Below are positions 9,352 through 18,054 of a stretch of DNA of 64,000 nucleotides, in pieces. A program made the position numbers and the translations under genes. Source of the DNA: JAEZPW01 sp035629075 (GTDB lineage: Bacteria; Acidobacteriota; Terriglobia; Terriglobales; Acidobacteriaceae); assembly GCA_035629075.1 (NCBI GenBank), contig DASPIK010000024.1, positions 62,001 to 126,000 on the forward strand. Direction: 5' to 3'. The notes beneath the pieces were generated by a model. That model was not told the origin of the DNA and did not search any database. It saw nothing but the letters and a program-made list of their open reading frames with translations. Within the stretch, counting starts at the first letter, position 1. Each line of letters opens with the position of its first letter.

Positions 9352-10053
9352 ATGAAGAAAGTGTTGATGACTATGGCGCTTGTCCTGGCTATGACTGGCT
9401 GGATTGTCGCTCAATCCGGCAATTCTACGGGTCAGGCCGGCAATTCGGGCACCAGCATGGGTCAGGTGGGTAGTAGCGATCAGAACCAGTCGGGCAGCAC
9501 CACCTCGGGACAGTCTGGAACCGGCGACCAGTCCGGTAGTAGTTCTGGCCAGTCAGGTACATCTGGTCAATCAGGTAGCACATCAGGCCAATCCGGCAGC
9601 ACCTCCGGAGATTGGGGCAGCAGCAGTTCCGGCCAGTCAGGCAGCAGTTCCGGCCAGTCAGGCAGCATGTCTGGCCAGTCCGGTAGTCAGTCTGGTAGTC
9701 AGTCCGGAAGCCAGTCCGGTACCAGCACCAGCGATCCGCAGAGCGGCACCGGCAGCACCTCCGGCTCACAGAGCGGCACAACCGGCGGCACCTCGGGGAC
9801 CGCGACCGACCCGAGCGGCCAGTCCGGTACGAGTGGACAGTCCGGGACTTCCGGAACTTCCGGCAGCGTTGGCAGCACGAGTGGCGATACTGGGACTACC
9901 GGCACGACCGGTACCGCGGGTGAAACCACCGGCGGCGCTGGCGGCGGTCAGACCGGTGGCGGCGGCGAAGATAAGGGCGGCGGCGCAATTGCGATGATCA
10001 CCCTTGCAGTTCTTGGTGCGGGCGCGGGCCTCATTCGCCGTTATCGCGGGTAA
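9352..10053 (+). CDS. Exported Ser/Gly/Gln-rich repeat protein with a C-terminal sorting-type anchor
   Basis: 233 residues. A signal peptide (about 1-22, ending near IVAQS) is followed by about 170 residues built almost only from Ser, Gly, Gln and Thr as irregular SGQSG(S/T) units. The tail reads Gly-rich spacer, Asp-Lys-Gly-Gly-Gly, one hydrophobic helix ('AIAMITLAVLGAGAGL') and a short Arg-rich end (IRRYRG). A helix plus basic tail at the extreme C-terminus is the layout of exosortase-processed proteins, although no Pro-Glu-Pro motif is seen. The next gene, six bases on, is exosortase-like, so this is probably its substrate. AGGAG lies five bases before the ATG. The repeats suggest an extended, possibly glycosylated surface or matrix protein; that is inference. 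Confidence 0.8.
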   Translation: MKKVLMTMALVLAMTGWIVAQSGNSTGQAGNSGTSMGQVGSSDQNQSGSTTSGQSGTGDQSGSSSGQSGTSGQSGSTSGQSGSTSGDWGSSSSGQSGSSSGQSGSMSGQSGSQSGSQSGSQSGTSTSDPQSGTGSTSGSQSGTTGGTSGTATDPSGQSGTSGQSGTSGTSGSVGSTSGDTGTTGTTGTAGETTGGAGGGQTGGGGEDKGGGAIAMITLAVLGAGAGLIRRYRG

Positions 10054-10059
10054 ACGTGG

Positions 10060-10614
10060 ATGTCAGCTCCGGCAACTCCCATCACATCACCAGTTAAGTC
10101 GGCGGGACCATCCCGCCGACTGCTGGCTGGTGAGTTACCCCTACGCTTTGCGCTCGTCGCGGCCGCTGTGTGCGTGTGTTACCTCTTTGAGTGGCACTGG
10201 CTGCGCTGGCTGACGGCGGAGTTTAACTCGCGCCTTGATTTGCTGGCCGGAGTTCACCTGCAGAGAATCTCGTACGACACGGTCGCTTATAACGGTAAGG
10301 TTTACAAGTACGTGATCGCCTGCACCTTCGCAGACGTATGGTGTGGAGCAATCCCGCTACTCTGGAGTCTCCGAGCGTCGGTCTCACGTAATCTCTATCT
10401 GATCGCGATCTTCACGGTGGGGCTGTTCGCCTTCAACGTTGTGCGATTATCGATTTCGGATGTGCTGTTCGCGGCAGGGCTCTCGTGGGACTTGGCCCAC
10501 AACGTCCTCTCCGGTGTGGCTTATTACCTTATCTGGCGCTGGATCTGGGCACACCGACCCTGGGGTCAGGCAGACGCAGATCGCGTCATGGCGACTTCGC
10601 CTGCTGCATCCTGA
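10060..10614 (+). CDS. Exosortase/archaeosortase family protein (small, probably dedicated)
   Basis: 184 residues, with several membrane helices (about 28-50, 83-103, 111-130, 147-163). The family catalytic triad can be placed: Cys88 in 'YVIACTFAD', Arg129 in 'FNVVRLS' and His147 in 'WDLAHNVLSG'. These are the spaced Cys, Arg and His of exosortases, which cleave C-terminal anchor segments of exported proteins and probably transfer them to another molecule. It is much shorter than EpsI-fused exosortases. The substrate-like gene ends six bases upstream, so the two are likely co-transcribed. Not a Gram-positive sortase: no sortase beta-barrel motifs. Confidence 0.85.
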   Translation: MSAPATPITSPVKSAGPSRRLLAGELPLRFALVAAAVCVCYLFEWHWLRWLTAEFNSRLDLLAGVHLQRISYDTVAYNGKVYKYVIACTFADVWCGAIPLLWSLRASVSRNLYLIAIFTVGLFAFNVVRLSISDVLFAAGLSWDLAHNVLSGVAYYLIWRWIWAHRPWGQADADRVMATSPAAS

Positions 10615-10630
10615 ACGACGAGTCGAAAAA

Positions 10631-11077
10631 TTACGCCGAGGCTTTCCGCGCCTCTTCGACCCGTTGCCTGCTCGTCCAGGCGCCGATAATCCCGCCCATG
10701 ATGATGCACCCGACCAGTGGATAACCCGCCGAGATCACGCTGAACTGTGCTGAGTTCATCGCGAAGGCGAAATGGGTCATCATGGCGGCCGCGGCGATCA
10801 CACCTGCCACAGAGCCCACGAACAAGCCCCGACCGAAATCCTGCCTCTCCGTCCGTGTGAGGATCCAGGCGATTGCATATGCCAAGATCAAGTTGCACAG
10901 GAAAGCAACCAGGTACGGCATCGGTGAGATGTTCTGCTGAGCAGCGTTGAGTTCGGCATCGCTCATGCGCAGACCGGCCATCCAGGGTCTCGCGAAAGCC
11001 GTGAACCATGCCGCTCCCAGCCCAAAATGCACAATTGCAGCGACAACGACCGCAACTACATTGATTCTTCGCTTCAC
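10631..11077 (-). CDS. DUF1761 family membrane protein
   Basis: 148 residues from GTG 11077, chosen because a perfect AGGAGG lies five bases upstream and because longer ORFs would overlap the next gene. Four membrane helices are visible. The opening 'VAAIVHFGLGAAWFTAF' with its Trp and following 'RPWMAGLRMSDAE' is typical of DUF1761. Function is unknown. It converges with the exosortase gene, whose end is 16 bases away. Confidence 0.8.
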   Translation of the reverse strand: MKRRINVVAVVVAAIVHFGLGAAWFTAFARPWMAGLRMSDAELNAAQQNISPMPYLVAFLCNLILAYAIAWILTRTERQDFGRGLFVGSVAGVIAAAAMMTHFAFAMNSAQFSVISAGYPLVGCIIMGGIIGAWTSRQRVEEARKASA

Positions 11078-11174
11078 GACTGCCTCCTGCGCGCGCCAAT
11101 CTACCACCATTATCAACCCGGAGCAGCAATCAACTCCTGTGTTCCCCATGCCAAGCATGGTCCAGCTTCGATCG

Positions 11175-12515
11175 TCAAAACTCGTTCCTGTAAACCTGCC
11201 CATCCTTCATTACGAACTTCACCTGCTGCATCTGCTTGATGTCCTGCAACGGATCGCCTGCAACGGCAATGATGTCGGCGAAGGCGCCCGGAGCGATCAC
11301 GCCAATTTGACCTTGCATCTCTAGTAGTTCCGCTCCGTTGATGGTTGCCGACCGGATCGCATCTATGGGCGTCATGCCCAACTGCACCATGTAGTTGAAC
11401 TCTTGCGCGATCGGATCCGTCCAGCGGAATGCGCCGGCGTCCGTACTGAACGCAATCCGCACCCCCGCTTTGTATGCCTTTTGGAACGAGGTGTTGTGAA
11501 CGCGAATACGTGCGCGGTCGCGCTGGCCGGCGGGCGCGTTCTCCGGGGCGTTCCAGTAGTAGTAGGCGGTCAGCGTCGGGCAGTACCAGGTACCTTGCTT
11601 CTTCATCTGGGCGATGTTGTTGTCGTCGAGATCCAGGCCGTGCTCGATCGAGTCACATCCACCATCCAGCGCCCTCTGCATGCCGACTCCGCCGTAGGCG
11701 TGGCACGCGACTTTCTTGCCGCGCGAGTGAGCTTCGTCCGTGATCGCCCTCAGTTCCTCCACCGTAAGGGTCGGATCGGAAATCAACTCGCCATTCTTTC
11801 CGGCGCGGGAGCGGTAGGTCATGTATATCTTCAGAAAATCCGCGCCTTTCGCCAGTTGCTCGCGTGCGACTTTGCGCGCTTCCACCACGCCCGAGAACAT
11901 CTGCACGCCCTTGGGCAGCATGTCGTCCACATCCGGCGAGAAATCGGCGATGCCGTACCCGCCATCGGTCGAAATGGCAAGTGTCGACACGAACATGCGC
12001 GGTCCTGGGATGTAGCCGAGATTGATCGACTGCTTGATGCCGACGTCGCCATAGCCCGCACCCTCGGTGCCCATGTCGCGGATCGTGGTAAAGCCCTGCA
12101 TCAACCCCTCTTTTGCAGCAACTCCCGCCCGCACCGCTCGCATAGCCAGTTGCTGATAGAGAAGGTTCCCATTCCAGCCGCCTTCAACCGGATCTTCTCC
12201 CTGCAGGAACACGTGCGTGTGCGATTCGATTAACCCCGGCAGTACCGTTGCGCGAGAAAGATCGATGGCCCGCGCTCCTGGAGGAATAGGTGTTGCAGGT
12301 CCGACGCTCTCAATTCTGTTGCCGCGGATGACGATCGTCTGGTTGCGCAGCGGCGCGTTCGCGCGCGGGTCGATAAGCGTTCCAGCCTTGATCACCGTCA
12401 CGGCTGGCACTGGTTGCTTCGCGGGTAGCGGACGCCCCTGCGCCGGATTGTCCTGCGTGAGTGCCTGAGAAGTGAGAACCAAAACCACCGTCAGCAGCAG
12501 CAATATTCGTCTCAT
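11175..12515 (-). CDS. Secreted metal-dependent amidohydrolase (imidazolonepropionase/prolidase-like)
   Basis: 446 residues. A signal peptide (about 1-20) and a Pro-rich spacer precede a full amidohydrolase domain: 'LPGLIESHTHVF' (first metal HxH), 'GADFLKIYMTYR' (Lys), 'KKVACHAYGG' and 'SIEHGLDLD' (His ligands) and 'IAFSTDAGAF' (catalytic Asp), with 'PGAFADIIAVAGDPL' at the end. Members hydrolyse C-N bonds, often X-Pro or cyclic substrates; the substrate here cannot be told. GAGGT lies six bases before the ATG. The signal peptide predicts periplasmic action. It is transcribed away from the RidA gene end. Confidence 0.88.
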   Translation of the reverse strand: MRRILLLLTVVLVLTSQALTQDNPAQGRPLPAKQPVPAVTVIKAGTLIDPRANAPLRNQTIVIRGNRIESVGPATPIPPGARAIDLSRATVLPGLIESHTHVFLQGEDPVEGGWNGNLLYQQLAMRAVRAGVAAKEGLMQGFTTIRDMGTEGAGYGDVGIKQSINLGYIPGPRMFVSTLAISTDGGYGIADFSPDVDDMLPKGVQMFSGVVEARKVAREQLAKGADFLKIYMTYRSRAGKNGELISDPTLTVEELRAITDEAHSRGKKVACHAYGGVGMQRALDGGCDSIEHGLDLDDNNIAQMKKQGTWYCPTLTAYYYWNAPENAPAGQRDRARIRVHNTSFQKAYKAGVRIAFSTDAGAFRWTDPIAQEFNYMVQLGMTPIDAIRSATINGAELLEMQGQIGVIAPGAFADIIAVAGDPLQDIKQMQQVKFVMKDGQVYRNEF

Positions 12516-12606
12516 ATGTGACCTCAGAGGCAGTGTTTTGGAGAAACGGACGAAACACCTTGCACATCACCTGAGCAGTCATTCCCACTCATCACTCACT
12601 TACTAA

Positions 12607-13005
12607 TTACGCCCTTTTCTCCCCGACCACAGCATCTACCTCGATCTCTAAGAGCATGTCTCCGTTGACCAGGGCCACCACTTCGAGCATCGTGCAGGCT
12701 GGGCGGACGTCGCCGAAGATCTCGCCGTGAACTTTTCCAACCTTTTTCCAGTCGGCGATATTGGTGAGAAAGATTCGCGTGCGCACCACGTCCTGCATGG
12801 TTGCTCCGGCTTTCTCCAACGCCCGTTCGACATTTCGAAAGGCCTGCCGCGCCTGCACCTCGGCATCCTCCGCACCGACAATCTTTCCCTGTTCATCAGT
12901 GGCGGTGGTACCTGCCACGAACACATGGTCGCCAACTCTCACTGCACGGGAGTACCCCACGACAGGTTCCCAGTGCGTGCCCGAAGATATATTCCTTCGT
13001 TCCAT
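12607..13005 (-). CDS. RidA family (YjgF/UK114) protein
   Basis: 132 residues from ATG 13005, with GGAG about seven bases upstream; the longer reading from 13086 is unlikely. 'VVGYSRAVRVGDHVFVAGTT' and 'RPACTMLEVVAL' match the family, small trimeric proteins that hydrolyse reactive enamine/imine intermediates. A second RidA-family gene lies at 39234-39611; the two are clearly different, and this one belongs to the branch with RPAxT near the end. It lies upstream of the secreted amidohydrolase, on the same strand. Confidence 0.88.
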   Translation of the reverse strand: MERRNISSGTHWEPVVGYSRAVRVGDHVFVAGTTATDEQGKIVGAEDAEVQARQAFRNVERALEKAGATMQDVVRTRIFLTNIADWKKVGKVHGEIFGDVRPACTMLEVVALVNGDMLLEIEVDAVVGEKRA

Positions 13006-13221
13006 GGCACATCTCCACGGCGCAGAATTGTAGTCCACCAGGAAACTTGCGCCACAACCATCTCGCGAATTGTTGGCCAACTCCACGGTCCGCTGCCAAA
13101 CTCACTGCACCCGAAGCCCCGAAACAAACCCGATGCGGACCTTCAACGTTCTAAGGAAGAAAAGGCCGCCAGAAAGGAAGCGCTATTCACGTTCAGGTGG
13201 CCAGCAAGAACAAGGGCCCGA

Positions 13222-13773
13222 ATGATACCGGAAGGTCATCCACTGCAACGGTTGTTTATGGAACTTGTAAGCCGACATTTCGCCGAGGATGTCGGTGTGC
13301 GCGACCGCAAGGTTAGCGAGTACGTTGCAAGAATGCTGACGGAGTTCTGCGACTCCCGAAATCTTTACAAGCTGTGCGACGGTACCGGACGCCAACTCTC
13401 AGACGTAGGGGAGATGCTGCTCGAGTCTGATCCAGTTTACGGACCTGCACCGTCGTTCGATCGAGAGCGCGAAGTCCGCAAGCATGTTGGCGATTTCACT
13501 CTCTTCTTCACGGGCTTGTTCCCGGAAAGCATCAATCACCTGCGCCTGCGCCGGCAAAGGCTAGAGAGCTTCGTGGACTTCATCAAGGCCGGCAAGGAGA
13601 GTTACCAGATCGTCTCAACGTTCGAGCAGTTCGAGTACGCGCAAGCCGCTCCGCTTTTCGCGCGACTTTCGGCCTGCTTCGAGCAGTGCGTGTTCGGTTT
13701 GAACATGGTTAAGAACGATCTGGCTGAGATGCAACACCCAGTCGTGCAGAAGGCGAGAGACATAATCATGTAG
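13222..13773 (+). CDS. Conserved protein of unknown function
   Basis: 183 residues from ATG 13222; an open frame extends upstream but its composition looks non-coding and overlaps the RidA gene. No signal peptide or membrane segment. The protein looks helical, with 'RHFAEDVGVRDRKVSEYVARML' near the start cut by charged turns, and 'FFTGLFPESINHLRLRRQRL' in the middle. I do not recognise the family. Codon use agrees with neighbours. The downstream region carries 8-bp arrays (13780-13804). Confidence 0.7.
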   Translation: MIPEGHPLQRLFMELVSRHFAEDVGVRDRKVSEYVARMLTEFCDSRNLYKLCDGTGRQLSDVGEMLLESDPVYGPAPSFDREREVRKHVGDFTLFFTGLFPESINHLRLRRQRLESFVDFIKAGKESYQIVSTFEQFEYAQAAPLFARLSACFEQCVFGLNMVKNDLAEMQHPVVQKARDIIM

Positions 13774-13779
13774 GAGAGA

Positions 13780-13838
13780 ATCGGGCCATCGGGTGATCGG
13801 GGCCTCTCGCCATCCTCGAACTGCTGATCCGATGGTGT
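13780..13838. repeat. Short 8-bp array (ATCGGGCC type) between genes
   Basis: Units ATCGGGCC, ATCGGGTG, ATCGGGGC run from 13780 to 13804, with a partial inverted piece (GATCCGATGG) near 13825. The unit is the same as in the tgt insertion. It lies between two genes, just after the stop at 13773. Confidence 0.65.
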
Positions 13839-13869
13839 CTCGCCGCGCTGTTCGGCGCTAGGGTGCATT

Positions 13870-14436
13870 CTAACCTTTCCGATAAAAGCTTAGTGAGGCG
13901 TCTCCCTGCTGGAGTTTGCGGAAGCGCCGCAAGCTGTCGAACTGTTCGCCCGGGTCGAAGTGCTTATCGTGCTCAGCGATAACCACGGACTTCGGGCCGA
14001 TCAGTTGCGACTGCGAGAGCAAGCCGAGCGTCTGCTCGTAAGCACCAGCCATCCGATACGGCGGATCAAGAAAGCAGACGTCGCATCGCACACCTTGTGA
14101 CTCGAGGAGGCGCAATCCCTGTACGGCCTCGCGTTCGATCACCTCAAATCCGTGGTCGATTCCGAGGGAGCGCAGGTTCTCGCGAACAACTCTGGCTGCC
14201 TTTTTCGAGGACTCTACAAAGTGAACATGGTTCGCGCCTCGGCTAAGCGCCTCGATTCCCACCGCACCCGTGCCGGCAAACAGGTCCACCCATACGGTTC
14301 CCTCAACCGTTCCACCGTGAGCCGCCGAGAGAACGTTGAAAAGCGTTTCGCGCAGTCGATCAGAGGTCGGACGCACATCCATCCCGCTGATTGATTGCAA
14401 CGGACGCGAACGGTATTTACCGGCAATTACGCGCAT
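13870..14436 (-). CDS. rsmD: 16S rRNA (guanine(966)-N(2))-methyltransferase
   Basis: 188 residues, the usual RsmD length. 'MRVIAGKYRSRPL', 'VRPTSDRLRETLFNVL', the SAM-binding 'VWVDLFAGTGAVGIEALSRGA' region and the catalytic 'DVCFLDPPY' are all present. The enzyme methylates G966 of 16S rRNA in the assembled small subunit. No coaD or other usual partner is next to it. Confidence 0.95.
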   Translation of the reverse strand: MRVIAGKYRSRPLQSISGMDVRPTSDRLRETLFNVLSAAHGGTVEGTVWVDLFAGTGAVGIEALSRGANHVHFVESSKKAARVVRENLRSLGIDHGFEVIEREAVQGLRLLESQGVRCDVCFLDPPYRMAGAYEQTLGLLSQSQLIGPKSVVIAEHDKHFDPGEQFDSLRRFRKLQQGDASLSFYRKG

Positions 14437-14454
14437 AAAAACTGAAACATTGCC

Positions 14455-14616
14455 TCATCGGGTGATTTGAATCGGTGCGTAGATTGTATTGCCACTGCAC
14501 TGGACGGTGATGAGGAAAAGTGGCAATCCGGTCATCTAACAAAATTGCCTTCACGGCGATTCCGAGAGCCCGACCCAGTGGTTCAATGTCCCGATGACTC
14601 AATGATCCGATCTCTC
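14455..14616. repeat. Inverted GGGTGATT/CATCGGG-type repeats between rsmD and the M50 protease gene
   Basis: The 200-base gap starts with CATCGGGTGATTTGAATCGG (14455-14474) and ends with a related segment in the opposite orientation, CCCGATGACTCAATGATCC (14590-14608). The spacing and orientation resemble the edges of the tgt insertion, in a more degenerate form. Confidence 0.5.
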
Positions 14617-14638
14617 AGTTGTTAGAATCGGAGTGATG

Positions 14639-15736
14639 ATGAGGAACTGGTCGTTTCCGGCAGGACGCATGTTTGGAGTGGAAATACGCGTCCATATGAC
14701 TTTTCTGCTGCTGCTTGCCTTCGTGGCACTTACGGAGGGTGCGACAGGAGAGGTCGGGCCCGGTCGCGCCTTCGCTCTTGTCGGAATCATTTTCCTCTCG
14801 GTAGTGATTCACGAGCTGGCACACGCGCTGGCAGCTTTGCACAGCGGGCGTCCGGTCAAGTCGGTGATCCTGCTTCCGCTCGGCGGTGTCACGCTGATGG
14901 ACGAAACCGCGCACGATCAACCGAACACTGCGCGCGAGATACGCATTGCGGCGATCGGGCCCATTGCCAACCTGCTCATCGCGTTCGTGGGTGGTGCGAT
15001 CCTGAACGCCGTTTCTCCGGAACTGGGCCTCACACAGGCGCCATGGGTGCACTCCGGCCATCTGCTGCGCAGCCTTATCTGGGTGAATTTCCTGATTGGC
15101 GCAATCAACCTGCTGCCTGCCTATCCGCTGGACGGCGGGCGAATCGTCCGGGCCTACCTGTTGCGCAGCATGGACCCAATGCGCGCAACTCGCCGAGCAG
15201 TGATGATTACGCAGATGTTTTCAATGGCGTTCATCCTCGCCGGATTTTGGCGAAGTACCTGGCTGGTGCTGGTCGGCTTCTTCCTTTTCGTCGCTGCCCA
15301 GATTGAGGAGCGCTCGGCGGTCTTCCATGCCGTGCTGGAAAACGTTCGTTTGGAAGACATCATGCTGACGGACTTCGCCACGCTCTCTCCGGCAGACACG
15401 CTGGAGCAGGCGCTGGATAAAGCTGTTCATTCGCTTCAAGACGACTTCCCGGTTGTCCGTGGTGGCGACCTTGTGGGCGTGATTTCGAAACAACGGATAC
15501 TGGAGGCTCTGCGGTCGGGCGGCAACGGTTACGTGCAGCCCGTGATGAACAGGCTCTTTGAAGTTGGGGGAAAAAGCGAGTCGCTGGCGATTGCCTTCCG
15601 AAAGATCACCTCTCGCGGGCTGACCCTTATACCGGTGGTTGATGAAGATCGCCTTGTCGGAATCGTGACCCTGCAGAACTTGATGCACTCAATGGCGCTT
15701 CTGGCGGAAACCCGCAAGCTCCGGCGGGCGCAGTAA
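14639..15736 (+). CDS. Site-2-type M50 metalloprotease with two CBS domains
   Basis: 365 residues from ATG 14639, five bases after CGGAG. A multi-helix membrane domain carries 'VVIHELAHALAAL' (His58, Glu59, His62: zinc site) and 'NLLPAYPLDGGRIVRAYL' (third metal ligand Asp), the two signatures of S2P proteases. The C-terminal third (about residues 235-360) is a pair of CBS domains ('DDFPVVRGGDLVGVISKQRI' and 'LIPVVDEDRLVGIVTLQNL'), which usually sense adenine nucleotides. Likely role: regulated intramembrane proteolysis, target unknown. Confidence 0.93.
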   Translation: MRNWSFPAGRMFGVEIRVHMTFLLLLAFVALTEGATGEVGPGRAFALVGIIFLSVVIHELAHALAALHSGRPVKSVILLPLGGVTLMDETAHDQPNTAREIRIAAIGPIANLLIAFVGGAILNAVSPELGLTQAPWVHSGHLLRSLIWVNFLIGAINLLPAYPLDGGRIVRAYLLRSMDPMRATRRAVMITQMFSMAFILAGFWRSTWLVLVGFFLFVAAQIEERSAVFHAVLENVRLEDIMLTDFATLSPADTLEQALDKAVHSLQDDFPVVRGGDLVGVISKQRILEALRSGGNGYVQPVMNRLFEVGGKSESLAIAFRKITSRGLTLIPVVDEDRLVGIVTLQNLMHSMALLAETRKLRRAQ

Positions 15737-15830
15737 CCGCTTCAACAAGCATGCGTCCACGTTTTGTTGAATCGCACAAGGCATGGCACACGCAGGTAGC
15801 GTTCGGTGCGAGCCTTGTGCCAGGTTCAGG

Positions 15831-16034
15831 TCAGCTAGCGCGCAACTGCGGGAGATCTGAAATCCCTTCCCCAGATTCCATGTCAACGGTGCGTACGAAG
15901 AACACGTGATTATTGCGGCAGATGAACGCCGCAAGATGGGCAGAGATCGGATCTTCCTTCGAGACCGTTATGACCACGTCTGCGCCGTTCAGATTGCGAT
16001 CCACTCCATACTCACGGCAAATCGGGCAGTGCAT
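15831..16034 (-). CDS. Small Cys-rich protein of unknown function
   Basis: 67 residues from ATG 16034, with GGAGGTG about seven bases upstream, which decides against the longer reading to 16232. It begins with Cys-Pro-Ile-Cys and later has Cys-Arg-Asn-Asn-His, a plausible four-ligand zinc site. No family recognised. It lies between the M50 protease gene (convergent) and serA. Confidence 0.6.
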   Translation of the reverse strand: MHCPICREYGVDRNLNGADVVITVSKEDPISAHLAAFICRNNHVFFVRTVDMESGEGISDLPQLRAS

Positions 16035-16273
16035 AGGCGACACCTCCGGCGCGTTGCCGAAAGAAACCTGCGAAATCGCTTGCCGCGGCGAAAATATCCG
16101 GCAGCTCTCGTTAGGATGCAGCAGAGTGGCGCAATAGCCGCCCCGGAGAACGGCTATTTGTACCGTTCCTAAATTGATACTGGGCCTGGGTCCGCAACTG
16201 AGCCCCAGACGCCAGTCTCGCCGTCGTGACATTACCGCCCACCGCGGACAGGCCTGGATGGGACCCGACCCGG

Positions 16274-17875
16274 TTACAAAACGATGGCTTTCGCGAACGT
16301 GACCGCTTCGATGTTGCGCAGTTCCGATATCACCCCATCCGGCACAGGCCCATCGACACGAACCACTGCGACGGCTTCCCTGACGTTTGCTTTGCCGTTA
16401 CTTTCTCCACGGCCCAGCGAAAAATCAGCGATATTGATTCCGTGTCTCGCCAGGATCGTGCCGACCTGCCCCACCACCCCCGGCACGTCGCGGTTGCGCA
16501 GGTAGATGACGTTCTGCTCAAGGCGCGTTTCGATGTCGATGTTGTCGATGGCCAGCATCCGCGGCGAGACCCCGTGCAGCACGGTGCCGCGCACGAGGTG
16601 TTCTTCTTTCCTCGTCCTCAACCTGAGCGTGATGACATCACCCGCACCCCCGCCCGACGTACGAGGTTTTGCATGTTCCGCGAACCGGATGCCGCGCGCG
16701 TCCGCGATGGACGCCGCATTCACCACGTTTGCCTTTTCCGAGAGCATCTGGTTCAGAACGCCCATAATTGCGGAGTTGCGAACCAGTTCCGTCCTCCAGT
16801 TCGCAATGCGACCGCTATAGATCAGCTCGATATGCTCGAGGCTCCCTTCGGTGGATTGCGCAAGAAACGATCCGAGCCGCTCTGCCAGCATCAGGTAGGG
16901 GTACATCTCGGCGTACTCCTCGGCCGTGACGGACGGGACGTTGACAGCGTTCTGTATGACTCCGCGCGCCAGGTACTCACGGACCTGCTGCGCAATCTGC
17001 ACGCCTACGGCTTCCTGGGCCTCGTGAGTGGAACCGGCCACATGCGGCGTCATGATCAGATTTGGAGCTTCCAATAGCGGCGAGTCCTTGGCCGGAGGTT
17101 CCTGACAGAACACGTCCATGGCAGCTCCCGCAAGATGCCCAGACTTGAGCGCCTCGATGAGAGCCCCTTCGTCGACTAGTTCCCCACGCGCACAGTTCAC
17201 TATGCGTGCGCCCTTTTTCATCCTGGCAATGGACTCGGCATTGATCATGCGCTCGGTTTGGGGAGTCAGGCCCAGGTGGAGCGTCACGTGGTCCGAAATA
17301 GCCAGCAGTTCGTCCAGCGGCGCCAGGCGGACGCCCATCTGGTCGGCAACTGTGGCGGAAATGAACGGGTCATGCGCCACCACAGTCATGCCGAAAACCT
17401 GTGCGCGCTTCGCCACTTCGACGCCGATGCGTCCGAGGCCGACCACGCCGAGCACCTTGCCGCGCAGTTCGCTCCCTTGCAGCGACTTCTTTTCCCATTT
17501 AGCCGCATGCATCTGGCAATCGGCCTTGGTGATGAGCCGTGCCATGTTGAGCATCAGTCCGAGCGTGTGTTCGGCAACCGCCACAGCATTAGCGCCGGGC
17601 GTGTTCATCACGGCGATGCCTTTTCGCGTCGCCGCGTCTAGATCAACGTTGTCCACCCCAACGCCGGCGCGCCCTATGACGCGCAGCCTTGAAGCATGTT
17701 CCAAAAGTGCAGAGTCCACTTGCACGGCCGACCGCACGATGAGGGCATCGGCGTCTCCGAGTTGGCCCGGAAGATCACCCCCAATCTGGTCCGCCGTGAG
17801 CACGGTCCACTGCGGCTCGGAACGCAACAGGTTGATGGCAGTCTGGGAGATCTTTTCTGCAACAAGGATCTTCAT
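16274..17875 (-). CDS. serA: D-3-phosphoglycerate dehydrogenase
   Basis: 533 residues from ATG 17875. Catalyses the first step of serine synthesis from 3-phosphoglycerate. The N-terminal catalytic and NAD domains show 'VIGRAGVGVDNVDLDAATRKG', 'VLGVVGLGRIGVEVAKRAQ' (nucleotide fold), 'NCARGELVDEGALIEAL' and 'MTPHVAGSTHEAQ' (catalytic His). An allosteric substrate-binding domain and a C-terminal ACT domain ('VPGVVGQVGTILARHGINIA') follow, so this is the long form that is often inhibited by serine. It lies 180 bases downstream of a class V aminotransferase gene, which suggests a serine operon. Confidence 0.96.
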   Translation of the reverse strand: MKILVAEKISQTAINLLRSEPQWTVLTADQIGGDLPGQLGDADALIVRSAVQVDSALLEHASRLRVIGRAGVGVDNVDLDAATRKGIAVMNTPGANAVAVAEHTLGLMLNMARLITKADCQMHAAKWEKKSLQGSELRGKVLGVVGLGRIGVEVAKRAQVFGMTVVAHDPFISATVADQMGVRLAPLDELLAISDHVTLHLGLTPQTERMINAESIARMKKGARIVNCARGELVDEGALIEALKSGHLAGAAMDVFCQEPPAKDSPLLEAPNLIMTPHVAGSTHEAQEAVGVQIAQQVREYLARGVIQNAVNVPSVTAEEYAEMYPYLMLAERLGSFLAQSTEGSLEHIELIYSGRIANWRTELVRNSAIMGVLNQMLSEKANVVNAASIADARGIRFAEHAKPRTSGGGAGDVITLRLRTRKEEHLVRGTVLHGVSPRMLAIDNIDIETRLEQNVIYLRNRDVPGVVGQVGTILARHGINIADFSLGRGESNGKANVREAVAVVRVDGPVPDGVISELRNIEAVTFAKAIVL

Positions 17876-18054
17876 ACACTCGCTCTTTCTTTGAGTACAC
17901 AAACCCAACACAGAGGGCCCAGGGGAACTAGAGAGGAGAACGGAATGCAGAACGGGATACGGGGGCACAGGACATGACAGCGATTACCTAGACCGATGCT
18001 TCTGAATTCCTGTGAACCCGGCGTCCTCGGCCCCTCTGTGATGGGTGTTGGTTT

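Noticed and set aside
9425..9781. Minus-strand Cys/Tyr-rich frame over the Ser/Gly/Gln protein
   Set aside because: It arises from the antisense of the repeated SGQSG codons; the plus frame has a signal peptide, ribosome site and a plausible partner gene.
12727..13221. N-terminal extension of the gene at 13222
   Set aside because: The extension overlaps the RidA gene on the other strand and has non-coding composition.
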